A stretch of DNA of 64,000 bases from Trichocoleus sp. FACHB-46 (GCF_014695385.1 NZ_JACJOD010000030.1:296766-360765), one strand, 5' to 3'. Shown: positions 54,696-63,959, counted from the stretch's first letter. The notes: generated from the sequence alone by a model not told the origin. Translations and numbers: made by a program.

Positions 54696-54740
54696 AGCTC
54701 CCCTTCCCTTTAAGGGAAGAGGGGCTGGGGGTTAGGTCTC
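54696..54740. repeat. CT/GA-rich interspersed hairpin repeat, copy C
   Basis: AGCTCCCC-TTCCCTT-AAGGGAA-GAGGGGCT followed by GGGGGTTAGG. The TTCCCTT/AAGGGAA stem is perfect. Same element type as 12172 and 33177. It is located just downstream of vipp1. Confidence 0.6.
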
Positions 54741-54772
54741 ATGAGAAGACACAGTAAAAGTGCTAAACACTG

Positions 54773-55546
54773 TTATAGACTGTCAAGCTGCTTTTTCAGG
54801 TCTTCCAATTCAGCATCAACGGCTGCATCTTTGGGTGCGCTCGCTGATGGGCTAGATGCAGGTAGCGTTTTCTGTTCAGGTGAAGCACCACCAATTAACT
54901 GAGCCTTCATAGCGGCCAGCTCATCATCTACATCGCTACCAGACTCTAATTGGGCAAATTGGCTTTCTAAGTTAGCGCCTGCCAACTCGGCAACTGCTTG
55001 AGAACGAGCCTCCATTTGCAATACCTTTTCTTCCATGCGCTCGAAGGCACCCATAGCACTACCAGTGCTCATATTGCCGACCACATTTTGCAGTTGCTCA
55101 TTAGCTTTCGCAGCAGCAGCGCGGGCCTTGAGCATGTCTTTCTTAGTCTTTGCTTCCGAAATCTTGCTCTCTAAGCCGATTAAACTACGCTTCAAAGTAT
55201 CAACCTGACCGTTTTGTTGGTCGAGTTGAGTTTTCAGACTCGTAGCGGTTTCATTGTAGGTTTTACGGCGTAGCAATGCTTCACGGGCTAAGTTCTCATC
55301 ACCCTTTTGTAGCGCCAATTGAGCGCGTTGCTGCCAGTTATTAGATTCGGTTTGAGCCTGGTTCTGTTGTTGTTGAGTTCGCTTTTGGCTGGCGATCGCA
55401 CTGGCAACGGCTTGACGCAACTGCACCAAGTCCTCTTGCATGTCCAGAATAGACTGTTCCAGAATCTTCTCTGGATCTTCAGCCTTGCTGACCATGTCGT
55501 TGACGTTGGATCTGACTACTCGGCTAATGCGGTCGAATAATCCCAT
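54773..55546 (-). CDS. vipp1: Vipp1/IM30 (PspA family) membrane-remodelling protein
   Basis: A 257-residue PspA/IM30 protein. The N-terminal amphipathic helix (GLFDRISRVVRSNVNDMVSKAEDPEKIL) and the long helical hairpin with LQLRQAVASAIAS and AREALLRRKTY-type segments are typical. A C-terminal extension after ~residue 218, ending DAELEDLKKQLDSL, marks it as Vipp1 rather than PspA. In cyanobacteria Vipp1 supports thylakoid biogenesis and membrane repair. Here a Ser/Ala/Pro-rich linker (SPSASAPKDAA) separates the last helix. ATG 55546. Confidence 0.94.
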   Translation of the reverse strand: MGLFDRISRVVRSNVNDMVSKAEDPEKILEQSILDMQEDLVQLRQAVASAIASQKRTQQQQNQAQTESNNWQQRAQLALQKGDENLAREALLRRKTYNETATSLKTQLDQQNGQVDTLKRSLIGLESKISEAKTKKDMLKARAAAAKANEQLQNVVGNMSTGSAMGAFERMEEKVLQMEARSQAVAELAGANLESQFAQLESGSDVDDELAAMKAQLIGGASPEQKTLPASSPSASAPKDAAVDAELEDLKKQLDSL

Positions 55547-55905
55547 GACTCTATCTTTCCTTTTGGGGTGTATGAGGTGAGCAACGCAGGCTGCTTACCT
55601 AAGCCTGCCTGGATTTCAAAGTTTTAGGGTGAATTAAATTGAGGCTATGTCAATAGTCTTAACATATACTAGCTAAATCCTTCCTCCAGCCAGCGCTAGA
55701 ACGCTTCCTAGTGTTGGTGTGAATGATGGGGCCTACACCAGCAAAGGAATTCACCTGGAAAAGTAAAATCTATCTGCTTCTACTTTTCGAGCGATCGCAA
55801 TTTGTACTTGAGTAAGTACGTGACAGCCCCATTTTGGCATAAACTCTAGCAGCTCGGAAAAGGGACACGCGGTTCTCAAACATTAGTTACAAGCGTTCAT
55901 TAAAG

Positions 55906-56304
55906 CTAGCGAGCTAGAGGGCTGCCGTGATGATGGACCAGATACCATTTCTGGGCCATGCACTCAAAAATATTAGTCGCCATAGATTGAGCCTGGACTC
56001 TCTGGTTACCGACTACCTGAAATAGCTTTTCGAGCACTACGACATAGGCGATCGCGCTATTTACCTCAGTAGTAATGATCTCTACCTCAATTTCGAGATA
56101 GCTAGTGTTCTTGAAGATTTTCTCCCAAGAGCTACCAATCGCATCCCATCCTCGTAGAGCTAGCCGTCCCGGGTGAATGCAGAGGCTACCTGTGCCTTTG
56201 GACCACACTGCCTGCATCGCCTCCATATCTTTTCTTTCAAAAGCTCGGTAGAAGGCTTGATTAGCTGCTAGTACTGCTTGCTCGTCACTCATACAATGCG
56301 TCAC
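55906..56304 (-). CDS. SnoaL/NTF2-like protein
   Basis: A 132-residue alpha+beta cone-fold protein: EQAVLAANQAFYRAFERKDMEAMQAVWSKG at the N-terminus, then HPGRLALRGWDAIGSSWEKIF, and a final MATNIFECMAQKWYLVHHHGSPL. The fold is used by many small enzymes and binding proteins; the specific role is unknown. ATG 56304. Confidence 0.87.
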   Translation of the reverse strand: MTHCMSDEQAVLAANQAFYRAFERKDMEAMQAVWSKGTGSLCIHPGRLALRGWDAIGSSWEKIFKNTSYLEIEVEIITTEVNSAIAYVVVLEKLFQVVGNQRVQAQSMATNIFECMAQKWYLVHHHGSPLAR

Positions 56305-56451
56305 CCTTGTCGTTTTATAGCAATGTCATGAACTGATTACTTAACAACGAGATTAAAAAATTAGTTAAGTTGCAACGCAAACCAACAAACGAACTAGAAA
56401 CTAAGATTAGAATCAAGCAAAGCTATCCATTTCTTAACCCAGCTTAGGCTT

Positions 56452-56979
56452 GTGACTGTTAAACGATTTCTTCGCCAAGCGACCCTAACTCGTCGCTCCC
56501 ATTTAACTGTTTTTATCCTTTCAGACGAAGCGGCTGCTTTTCAAGCTTATCGGCTCTTGCAATCGCATGGAATTTCTCCCGAGCATTTAGCGATCGTTGG
56601 TAAGGGCTATAGCAGTCCTGAGCGGGTTGGGCTTCTAAAACCCATGCAGATTGCTACTCGTAAAGCGAAGGCTTTGGCAGTTTTTGCTGGAACAGTCGGC
56701 TCGGCAATTAGTTTTATTGGAGCCCTATTTGTTCACTTTGGCTTAAGCTTTCCCCTTCATGCCAACCTAGTACTCATGATTGCAGCGGGCGGCGTTGTAA
56801 GTGGTTTTTGCGGGGCTGTAGCAGGAGCGCTGTTAGGGTTCCTAGGAGAAGGCAGTACCTCTGGAATTTACCGCCATTACCTAAGCCAAGGACGCTATCT
56901 CTTAATGATGGAAGGTCCCGAAAAGCTGGTACGTCGGGGGCAAGAAGTATTAAGTTATTACTCTACTTCCAAGCCCTAA
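56452..56979 (+). CDS. membrane protein of general-stress (GSP17M/DUF1269-like) type
   Basis: A 175-residue protein, GTG start. The cytoplasmic N-terminal part (HLTVFILSDEAAAFQAYRLLQSHGISPEHLAIVGKGY) resembles the stress-protein domain that precedes Gly-rich helices. Two hydrophobic helices follow (LAVFAGTVGSAISFIGALFVHFG and LVLMIAAGGVVSGFCGAVAGALLGFLGEG), then a soluble C-terminus (YLLMMEGPEKLVRRGQEVL). The function is unknown. Confidence 0.75.
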   Translation: MTVKRFLRQATLTRRSHLTVFILSDEAAAFQAYRLLQSHGISPEHLAIVGKGYSSPERVGLLKPMQIATRKAKALAVFAGTVGSAISFIGALFVHFGLSFPLHANLVLMIAAGGVVSGFCGAVAGALLGFLGEGSTSGIYRHYLSQGRYLLMMEGPEKLVRRGQEVLSYYSTSKP

Positions 56980-57015
56980 TCAATGGCTAGATCTAGAACG
57001 CTGCCCACAACTTGC

Positions 57016-57429
57016 CTACTCAAGCCCTGAAGCTAGATGAACAGGAAGCTTTTTATCTGTAAGGAGTTGTTTAACTGCACTCAGAATAAATTCTAGTCCC
57101 GCATCCTTAGCAATAAAGAAATCTGCTTCTGGGCAAAGTTGTTTACCTAATGCCAAATTATTTTTGCTAATAAATGCAGTAGCAAGAACCAGAATTGGTG
57201 GCTGACTCAAGTCTTGCTTGAGCTGCTGAATAATACTGCAACCATCAATATTTTTCTGGTATTGGGTTGGTGGAATGGAAAAATCCACAATAATCAGGTC
57301 ATATTGAGAAGCTTTAGGAGTTAACTCACTGAAAGAGTAAAAAACAGAGACTTCAAAAGCACCTCTAAAGAAGCGCTGAATTAAAAAACACCAGTGTTCA
57401 TCGTCATCTAGTATGGCAATTTTGTTCAT
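57016..57429 (-). CDS. response regulator with an insertion in the phosphorylation loop
   Basis: A 137-residue receiver-only protein. AILDDDEHW is the acid pocket, DLIIVDFSIPP holds the phospho-Asp, LVLATAF holds Thr and FFIAKDA holds Lys. Between the conserved Pro and the DG of the usual MPxxDG motif about six extra residues (TQYQKNI) are inserted, which should alter partner recognition. No kinase lies nearby. ATG 57429. Confidence 0.85.
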   Translation of the reverse strand: MNKIAILDDDEHWCFLIQRFFRGAFEVSVFYSFSELTPKASQYDLIIVDFSIPPTQYQKNIDGCSIIQQLKQDLSQPPILVLATAFISKNNLALGKQLCPEADFFIAKDAGLEFILSAVKQLLTDKKLPVHLASGLE

Positions 57430-57532
57430 TTATAATATTTTTTGAAAAAACTAATTAGGCTTTTTCTATAGCATCATCCTTCAGGTGAAGCAGTGTCAAT
57501 AATCTGTAGTTTTTGTTTAGGTTTGGTTCTAG

Positions 57533-58066
57533 TTAAGATGCGTCTGTTGCTTCGGCTTGGTAGTTGCCTGACTTACCACCAGTCTTACTGAGCAAGCGAA
57601 TTGACTCAATTTGCATTGATTTTTCTAGAGCTTTAGCCATGTCATAGAGAGTTAAAGCGGTGATTGAGACGGCTGTCAAAGCTTCCATCTCTACGCCTGT
57701 TTCGGCTTTGGTTTTCACTTCTGCCCGAATTTGATAGCCCGGTAAATCATCGTCTGGAGTGAGCCAAACTTCTACTTTATGCAGCGGTAAAGGGTGACAA
57801 AGAGGAATCAATTGTGCGGTTTGCTTGGCGGCCATGATTCCAGCCAACCTAGCTGTGCTAACCACATCCCCTTTAGGTGCATTACCCGCTTGGATCGCTG
57901 CCAGCGTCTCTGGGCGCATGCGGACTTGGCCCACCGCGATCGCTTGACGGATGGTTGACTCCTTAGCAGAAACATCTACCATCTGCGCTTGCCCTGCTGA
58001 GTCTAAATGGCTCAATGCCTGACTAGTAGCTGAATTCGGGCTTTCAGGAAAAATTTGTTGTGTCAT
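57533..58066 (-). CDS. moaC: cyclic pyranopterin monophosphate synthase MoaC
   Basis: MoaC converts the MoaA product to cyclic pyranopterin monophosphate in molybdenum cofactor synthesis. The signature [15 protein letters not shown], the [24 protein letters not shown] segment and [12 protein letters not shown] are complete. The first ~25 residues are a nonconserved extension before [19 protein letters not shown]. MoaA is not in the window. ATG 58066. Confidence 0.95.
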   Translation of the reverse strand: MTQQIFPESPNSATSQALSHLDSAGQAQMVDVSAKESTIRQAIAVGQVRMRPETLAAIQAGNAPKGDVVSTARLAGIMAAKQTAQLIPLCHPLPLHKVEVWLTPDDDLPGYQIRAEVKTKAETGVEMEALTAVSITALTLYDMAKALEKSMQIESIRLLSKTGGKSGNYQAEATDAS

Positions 58067-58100
58067 TTGATTTAGGTGTGCTAATATGAATTCTTGTCGG

Positions 58101-58174
58101 GGGCTTGTAGCTCAGTGGACTAGAGCACGTGGCTACGGACCACGGTGTCGGGGGTTCGAATCCCTCCTAGCCCG
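58101..58174 (+). tRNA. tRNA-Arg (anticodon ACG)
   Basis: A 74-nt cloverleaf: acceptor GGGCTTG/CTAGCCC (one T-T mismatch), D-stem GCTC/GAGC, anticodon stem CGTGG/CCACG with loop CTACGGA (anticodon ACG), five-base variable loop, T-stem GGGGG/CCCTC with TTCGAAT loop. CCA is not encoded. Confidence 0.95.
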
Positions 58175-58203
58175 TCAAAAAGGGTAGGCTTAGTGCCTGC
58201 CCT

Positions 58204-59457
58204 TTAACTTTTTTGAGGCGTTTGATTAACTGCATACAGATCGCGACCTCGCCCGGAAGCGAACTTGAGTGAGTAAGCTAGGTCTTTGCTAGATTGAGTG
58301 ATAAAAACTAGCAGCCCTACAAACGCGAGAATAGCGCAGAAGCCAAACAAGCTACGGTACCCCACTTGTTCCGCTATAGAGCCAAAGATGGGACCAGCGA
58401 TCGCGATACCAACATCAAAACCACTCACACATAGCGCTAAAATTTTAGCTCGCTCTTGCGGTTGGGAGCGATCGGCCATCAACGCCACCATCATAGGAAT
58501 TAGCGTGCCTGCTCCAGCGCCTTCTAGCAAACCTGCAATCAAGAAAGCTTCAGCATTGCGGGCGGTCCACAACAGCAGCATTGCGAGTGAATAAAAAGTA
58601 AGGCTGAGGCTGATAAACAGTCCTCGCCCATAGCGATCGGAAGCTCGACCTGTCAGGAGACGAATGCCAAAGCTGGCGATCGCAGCAGCTGTGTAAAAGA
58701 ATCCCGCGTTCAGGTCAACTTTAGCTTCAGCAATGTATAAGGGCACAAAGGTACTCAGAGTCCCAAATGCTAAGCCGATTAATAGCATTACCAGAGCAGG
58801 AATGCGAATTCGGGGACTGAGTAATAAACGCCAAAACTGATTGGATGGACCACTAGAGCTTGAATCTCCGTTCTCTAAGTGCCGATTGGGTTCACGAACT
58901 TGTACTGCGCTCACTAGCCCAATCAAACCCAACAAGGCAGATAAGAGAAATAAAGGAATATATCCTACCGCTGCTTGGAGTAACCCACCTATTGCAGGTC
59001 CAATCGCGACCCCAATTGGGTTAACCAAGCTCATATACCCAACTAACTCACCACGATTTTTCTCTGGTGAAAGATCAACGGTTAAGGCACTGTAGGCCGT
59101 ACCAAAAGCAGCAATGCTGACACCGTGGAAAGCCCGAACTGCGATCAACAAGGGGATGGAATGAATGAATAAATAGCCCAGGGGAGCGATCGCCACAACT
59201 GTCATGCCAATCAGCAAAACGATCTTGCGACTGCGGTTATCGGCTAAATTTCCTAACCAAGCCCGCGACAATAGCAAGCCAATTGCAAAGGCCCCCATCA
59301 CAATGCCAATTTGTTGGCTACTCCCACCAATTTCTTGTACGTAGAGGGGTAAGGTTGGCAGCAAAGAAGCCAAACTGCACCAAAATAGCAGTCCGGTGGC
59401 AAACAAAACTAATAAGTTGCGACGAGGCTCAGGCGCTAAATCTGTAAAAGCTTTCAA
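58204..59457 (-). CDS. MFS transporter
   Basis: A 12-span major facilitator of about 417 residues. The first loop has LGNLADNRSRKIVLLIG (motif A-like), the N-half helices start LLVLFATGLLFWCSLASLLPTLPLYV and a second motif-A-like RASDRYGRGLFIS follows the seventh helix. Substrate is not deducible; drug or small-molecule efflux is the commonest role for this shape. TTG 59457 is preferred over TTG 59523 since the conserved sequence starts just after it and it follows a GGAAC box. A minus-strand terminator lies upstream at 59641-59668. Confidence 0.85.
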   Translation of the reverse strand: MKAFTDLAPEPRRNLLVLFATGLLFWCSLASLLPTLPLYVQEIGGSSQQIGIVMGAFAIGLLLSRAWLGNLADNRSRKIVLLIGMTVVAIAPLGYLFIHSIPLLIAVRAFHGVSIAAFGTAYSALTVDLSPEKNRGELVGYMSLVNPIGVAIGPAIGGLLQAAVGYIPLFLLSALLGLIGLVSAVQVREPNRHLENGDSSSSGPSNQFWRLLLSPRIRIPALVMLLIGLAFGTLSTFVPLYIAEAKVDLNAGFFYTAAAIASFGIRLLTGRASDRYGRGLFISLSLTFYSLAMLLLWTARNAEAFLIAGLLEGAGAGTLIPMMVALMADRSQPQERAKILALCVSGFDVGIAIAGPIFGSIAEQVGYRSLFGFCAILAFVGLLVFITQSSKDLAYSLKFASGRGRDLYAVNQTPQKS

Positions 59458-59640
59458 AATATAGTTCCTTCTACCAATCCTTCTATCAACCTGTAGTTGC
59501 CCACGCTGGACACATAGCAACAATTCTTCCCCTATGATGTGGAAGTTTGTTACATTTTGTCATCTACACTACAGATTGATTTCTGGAATTTCGCGACGGG
59601 CGATCGCTTGGAAGCAAGGCTAATTAGAGGTTCAATAAAA

Positions 59641-59668
59641 GAAAAAATCAGAGCTTACGGCCCTGATT
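59641..59668 (-). terminator. rho-independent terminator of the 66-residue gene
   Basis: On the minus strand: AATCAGGGC-CGTA-AGCTCTGATT followed by TTTTTTC. It lies about 40 bp after the stop of the 59705-59905 gene and separates it from the MFS gene. Confidence 0.85.
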
Positions 59669-59704
59669 AATCCAGATGTATGGAGTTTTTAGAGAATGGC
59701 AAAG

Positions 59705-59905
59705 TTATGAAGCTTGGCGAGAAATGATCTTCTCGATAGTAGCCTGTGTCTGCTGGAGCAACTGTTCTCGGCTATCGGAAGCTTGGATCAGTGGTGGGAC
59801 CAAGTTGCGAGCTTGTAACGTCATGTGAAGCTGGAGGTGAGCGACGTACTCGCTAAAGTCTTCGCGAGCGGAATAATTAAGTGACTGATGTGAATGCGAC
59901 TCCAA
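59705..59905 (-). CDS. small soluble protein, unknown function
   Basis: A 66-residue protein: MESHSHQSLNYSAREDFSEYV, then helical LQLHMTLQARNLVPPLIQASDSREQLLQQTQATIEKIIS. Amphipathic helices suggest a small folded or partner-dependent protein. A GGAGAA box 8-10 nt before the ATG and a strong terminator behind it support a real gene. No function known. Confidence 0.65.
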   Translation of the reverse strand: MESHSHQSLNYSAREDFSEYVAHLQLHMTLQARNLVPPLIQASDSREQLLQQTQATIEKIISRQAS

Positions 59906-60025
59906 AGTGTTCTCCTTCCCTTACTCTGCGCCGTCAATCGACCATCAAAGAAGTTATCATGCCGTTAAGCTGATCTTTGAGCTCTGCAATGAAGTGTAAC
60001 GCTTTTCACAATTGTTTATTGAGTT

Positions 60026-60922
60026 GTGTTGACTGAATTGGAATCTTTGCCTGATCCACGCATCCTAACCATACCCCTACAGTTTGGACAACTTGACACT
60101 AGTTCCCAGCCAGCAGCCTATTTGGAAATGGGGAGTGGTCCGACACTGGTGCTGTTACATGGGTTTCTAGGCACTGGAGCTTGTTGGCTACCTCTGATGC
60201 AGAAATTGCGATCGCACTATCGTTGCATTAGTCTAGACTTGCTTGGCTTTGGAAATTCGGGTAAGCCTGCTATTCGCTACGACATTGCGACAGAAGTAGC
60301 TTTTGTGCGCCAGGTGGTAGAAGCCCTAAATCTAGGTTCCTGTTATTTCATAGGCCATTCGTTCGGTGGTTGGGTCGCGGCAGCTTATGCCTTGCAGTAT
60401 CCCAATGCGGTGAATGGTCTTGTCTTAGCAGCCGCTGCCGGAATTCGAGACGATAGTTTTTGTGGCCGCTATGACCATTTGCGCCCGTTATTATGGCCTG
60501 TCCCAGTAGTTGATTGGGGCCTACATTTGGTTAAACCGTTAGCGGGGTTATTGGGTCAGCGGGCGGCGATCGCCCAACTTAGCTGGTTTCGTCAGGAATT
60601 GAAAGCTCAACCTGCGGCTCGTTCCTTTCTGTTAGACCGACTGCGACCGGAAGACGCGATTGACACAGTAGAGCAGCAAATTCATCAGTTGCGACTGCCG
60701 ACGCTAGTAATCACAGGCGATCGCGACGAAACCATTCCCTTATGGCATAGCCAAACTTATGCCAAACAAATTCCAAGCGCTGAGTTAGCAATTATTCCTG
60801 AGGCTGACCATGCTTTGCCCCAGAAATATGCAGATGAAATGGCAGAGTTGATTCTGCAATTTTTCGCCAACCAAACTGATGCCATTTCTCGCCATTCATC
60901 AACTCACCCTAGTTCCAGTTAA
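60026..60922 (+). CDS. alpha/beta hydrolase
   Basis: A 298-residue alpha/beta-hydrolase fold protein, TTG start. Oxyanion segment VLLHGFLGTGACW, nucleophile elbow FIGHSFGGWVAA (Ser), acid in VITGDRDETIP (Asp) and EADHALP (His) form the triad. The cap region around 150-210 is hydrophobic. The substrate is unknown; ester, lactone or C-C bond hydrolysis are all possible. Confidence 0.92.
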   Translation: MLTELESLPDPRILTIPLQFGQLDTSSQPAAYLEMGSGPTLVLLHGFLGTGACWLPLMQKLRSHYRCISLDLLGFGNSGKPAIRYDIATEVAFVRQVVEALNLGSCYFIGHSFGGWVAAAYALQYPNAVNGLVLAAAAGIRDDSFCGRYDHLRPLLWPVPVVDWGLHLVKPLAGLLGQRAAIAQLSWFRQELKAQPAARSFLLDRLRPEDAIDTVEQQIHQLRLPTLVITGDRDETIPLWHSQTYAKQIPSAELAIIPEADHALPQKYADEMAELILQFFANQTDAISRHSSTHPSSS

Positions 60923-60962
60923 TTTTCACCCCTGTGGTTTTAGCATCTGCATGACAGCTTCG

Positions 60963-61439
60963 CTACTGCGCTTTGCAGTAACCATTCAGGTCACTCACAG
61001 ATCTACTTTCCTCCTGAGCTGCTTTTAGCGCCGTTTGGGTAGCAGCTTGGGCCTTTGCTTGCATTGCTTTGGCTTGTGTAGCGCCTGCTCCTGTTGGTTG
61101 AGTTTGCCGGAGGCTGGCAACTGCGTTGGCGATCTCGCGCGACGATTGGGCTAAAGTTTGATAAATTCTGGCGAAGTTAGCTTGGAATGCTTGCAATTTT
61201 GTGTCTTGAACCTTAACCCCTTTAATCTCTTGGCTGAGTCCATCCAAGTTGGTAGCTAACTGATTCATTGCAGCCGGATCGTTACCATTTATCCCCGAAC
61301 TAGCAAGTGCCTGTCCTTTATTAATAACGTCAATTAACTTGTTGCACTGAACGATCTTGCTCTCTCCACAACTAGTTGCCAAGAGGGCAATTGCAGTAGT
61401 GCTTAAAACCATAACTGCCAATCGAAAAAGACGGCGCAT
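60963..61439 (-). CDS. lipoprotein with helical repeat, unknown function
   Basis: A 158-residue protein, ATG 61439 (MRRLFRLAVMVLSTTAIA), with a lipobox LLATSCGES: the Cys would be lipidated by Lgt (42.6 kb). The mature part is helical: KLIDVINKGQALA, LDGLSQEIKGVKVQDTKLQAFQANFARIYQTL, then a Gln/Thr/Ala-rich stretch and a final Cys (GYCKAQ). Function unknown. The start at 61478 was rejected since it adds residues before the signal. Confidence 0.8.
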   Translation of the reverse strand: MRRLFRLAVMVLSTTAIALLATSCGESKIVQCNKLIDVINKGQALASSGINGNDPAAMNQLATNLDGLSQEIKGVKVQDTKLQAFQANFARIYQTLAQSSREIANAVASLRQTQPTGAGATQAKAMQAKAQAATQTALKAAQEESRSVSDLNGYCKAQ

Positions 61440-61773
61440 CAACACTCTCCTCACAAGCTGGTGAACAAAACATTGCATTCAAAACCGATTCAGTTGCAGG
61501 TATCTAGCTCAATCTCCGAAGGGATTTAAGCATTAGCTGATGAGCTAGTCTGTCAAACCCAAGCAATCAATAATCAGGCAATTGAAACTTACCTGAGATG
61601 GTGCACCGTAGTCTTAAGACAACCGTAGATTTTTGTCAGTGTCAAGTTACACCATGATTAAGCGATCGAAAATTAGTCAAAAAAATAGGAGCATAACAGT
61701 TATGCCCCCTGAATAAATACAAGCTCTGGATGCAAAAGCTTTGGTAGTTCTTTTAGATAAGCTCTGAGATTTG

Positions 61774-63513
61774 TTAGAAAGCAAATGTTGTCCGAATAGT
61801 ACCGATCACAATGTCGTTATTGGCACTATTATGATCAGGCGCAGTCAGCCAAATAACGCCTGGAGTAATGGAGATATTGTCGTTCACCTGGTACTGGTAG
61901 AAAGCTTCTATATGAAGTGAAGTGTCTCGGTCTTCTCCAAACGAACCAATAATTCCAGCAGGTAAGCTTGCAGCTAGTGCTGTGGCAGCTGGAGTAGTTC
62001 TTATATCAGCACCCACCACTTTGGGCTCCATCCCGACGATGATGCCTGCCAGATTGCCTTCCTTTCCTAAGTCTGGGAAACCAAGCGTTACAGCCCAGTT
62101 AACGGTTTCAAAATCACCCCGCTCAAACAGCCCACCTCCAGAGCTGAGTGTGCGATTGAAAGTGTAACCTGCCCAACCACCCAGAACAAATTTGTCGCTC
62201 AGTTGCCAAGAAAGTTCAAGGCCGAGGGAGTTGCTAACGATTGGAATGACTGTCGTTAAACCTTCTAAATTATCGTTGCCACCGAGAGACGATTCCTCAA
62301 GTAGACGGCTGATGAAAGCTTGAGGGTTAGCAAGATTACTGCCAGTCCCCGTTTCTCGCTTGTAGGCATGCACAAAAGTTAAACCTACATTCAAGCGATC
62401 GCTAGGCTTGAACAAAAGCTGCGCCAGCGCACCATAGGCCCCATCAAATAAACCGCTCTTTTCACTTGGTTCGGCAGCATCACTTGCTAAATATCCCAAA
62501 CTTAGCTCTAAGGCATTCCCAAACTCGTGTTTAATGCCTAAGCCTGCCCCTTCAACCAAGTAATAGATTGGGTGCCGAGTGCCAAACGCTGATAAGGCCC
62601 CTGTCGCTCCATCACCATCTAAAAAGTTCACAGTACTCGCGAAGTCATCAGCAGCACCGGAATTAGCTGCTAGCACCACTTCAGTGTTCTCACCAAGTGG
62701 AAAGCTATACAGAAGCGCATCCAAGCTGACGTCATTATCGGAGTCGCCTGCAAAGGCCAAATCTCCTTCTGGCGTTAATGTTGTGCTTGATAAAGCCTCA
62801 AGTCCTTCAGCTTGCAGGCGAGTTCTCAGCAAATCACGACCCGTAAAGCTAGTCTCTAAATTTAGTCGGGTGCGATGACCCAGGGCTGCGCTTCTGTCAA
62901 CTTCTTCGCCCAATGCGTTATCACCCGCAGCAATACCTGCAATCGCGAAAACTGCTTCCCCCTCAAGCTTAGTCGTCGTCGAGAATTGGTTAGCTTCAAT
63001 CTCAGCAGTTCTTGCTTCTAAAGCATCGACTCGGCCTCGTAGAGTAGCGAGTTCGGCAGAAAACTCCTCCTGAAGACGCTCTAGAGTTGCTAAATCTTCT
63101 TTCCCAACTAGGTCAGCGGTACCTGCTGTAATCAATTCATTCACTCGATCCAGGCAAGCATTCACGCCCGCTGCAAACTCATACCGAGTCAGAGCCCGAT
63201 TGCCCCGATAAGTACCATCAGGATAACCAGCGATACAGCCATAGCGCTCTACTAAAGACTGTAATGCTTGAAAAGCCCAATCAGTAGGTTGAACATCAGA
63301 CAACTGAGATACAGAAGTCACCTGGTTCAAAGAGTTTCCAACCAATGCATCTACATCTACCTGCTCTTGAGCTAGTTGAGCGGGTAGCATATTCCCTTTA
63401 ATCTGGGTGCCTTCCAGAACTTCGTCAGCGATCGCGGAAGTTCCGGTTACTGCCAACAGCCCGAAAACAAACGGAGAAATCAATAAAGAACGGCAGAAAG
63501 AAATTGCAGTCAT
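61774..63513 (-). CDS. SLH-domain outer-membrane porin (iron-uptake type)
   Basis: A 579-residue protein, ATG 63513 with a signal peptide (MTAISFCRSLLISPFVFGLLAV ... SAIADE). Residues ~50-135 are an S-layer homology domain (LSDVQPTDWAFQALQSLVERYGC, GYPDGTYRGNRALTRYEFAAG), then a coiled coil (LERLQEEFSAELATLRGRVDALEAR). The C-terminal ~400 residues are an OprB-type beta-barrel ending NDIVIGTIRTTFAF with terminal Phe. Cyanobacterial porins of this class import iron and other ions. A Fur-box-like site lies upstream, which fits iron control. Confidence 0.93.
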   Translation of the reverse strand: MTAISFCRSLLISPFVFGLLAVTGTSAIADEVLEGTQIKGNMLPAQLAQEQVDVDALVGNSLNQVTSVSQLSDVQPTDWAFQALQSLVERYGCIAGYPDGTYRGNRALTRYEFAAGVNACLDRVNELITAGTADLVGKEDLATLERLQEEFSAELATLRGRVDALEARTAEIEANQFSTTTKLEGEAVFAIAGIAAGDNALGEEVDRSAALGHRTRLNLETSFTGRDLLRTRLQAEGLEALSSTTLTPEGDLAFAGDSDNDVSLDALLYSFPLGENTEVVLAANSGAADDFASTVNFLDGDGATGALSAFGTRHPIYYLVEGAGLGIKHEFGNALELSLGYLASDAAEPSEKSGLFDGAYGALAQLLFKPSDRLNVGLTFVHAYKRETGTGSNLANPQAFISRLLEESSLGGNDNLEGLTTVIPIVSNSLGLELSWQLSDKFVLGGWAGYTFNRTLSSGGGLFERGDFETVNWAVTLGFPDLGKEGNLAGIIVGMEPKVVGADIRTTPAATALAASLPAGIIGSFGEDRDTSLHIEAFYQYQVNDNISITPGVIWLTAPDHNSANNDIVIGTIRTTFAF

Positions 63514-63675
63514 TAATATTTCGCTCCTCACACCTGATTGTGGTTTGTTAGCTCCCAAATCCATCCAGTAGATTGTTGCTAACTACTCCTGATTAACTAA
63601 AGTGAACCTTTTCTCACTCAGATACAATCCCCTACCTCGGCATAAAAGCTGCCTAACTCTACTAAATCAGGTTGT

Positions 63676-63694
63676 GAGAATGATAATCAAAATA
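63676..63694 (-). promoter_or_regulatory. Fur-box-like site upstream of the porin
   Basis: GAGAATGATAATCAAAATA, with the GATAAT-like core repeated (GAGAAT-GATAAT), about 165 bp upstream of the porin start. Matches the general 6-1-6 Fur pattern well; binding is inferred. Confidence 0.6.
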
Positions 63695-63874
63695 ATGAAA
63701 ACATACTTTGTATCTGAAAAGCTAAAAGTTTAAGTAGCGTCTCTCCAAGCAACCGTCTGTAGCTCAGGATTTTTTGAAAAACTTCTCGGTCCTTTAACCC
63801 AAAATAGCACCGTCGAGAGCTGTGTCGTCTACCTGCAGAGGCTTCTAATGCCTCGAAAAACTTTCCCCCACCCC

Positions 63875-63904
63875 TTGACAGTCTTATGTGGACTTCGTTA
63901 TATT
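63875..63904 (+). promoter_or_regulatory. sigma70-type promoter near the right edge
   Basis: TTGACA at 63875-63880 and TATATT at 63899-63904 with an 18-bp spacer. Both hexamers are near consensus. Transcription would run off the window to the right, into the structured leader at 63926-63959. Confidence 0.65.
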
Positions 63905-63925
63905 GGCTAAGCGGTCGAGAGAGAA

Positions 63926-63959
63926 GGGGCGCGGAAGCGCACCGAATCAGTCGGCCCCC
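63926..63959 (+). ncRNA. compact three-way-junction RNA leader (candidate)
   Basis: GGGG, then CGC-GGAA-GCG, then CCGA-ATCAG-TCGG, then CCCC: two short hairpins (the first with a GNRA-like GGAA loop) inside a closing GGGG/CCCC stem, about 20 nt behind the -10 box. It may be a small RNA or a 5' leader of a gene beyond the window. No known family is recognised. Confidence 0.4.

Noticed and set aside
63926..63959. tRNA at the right edge
   Set aside because: The folded element is only 34 nt, lacks a TTCGAA loop and an anticodon arm, and cannot form a cloverleaf.
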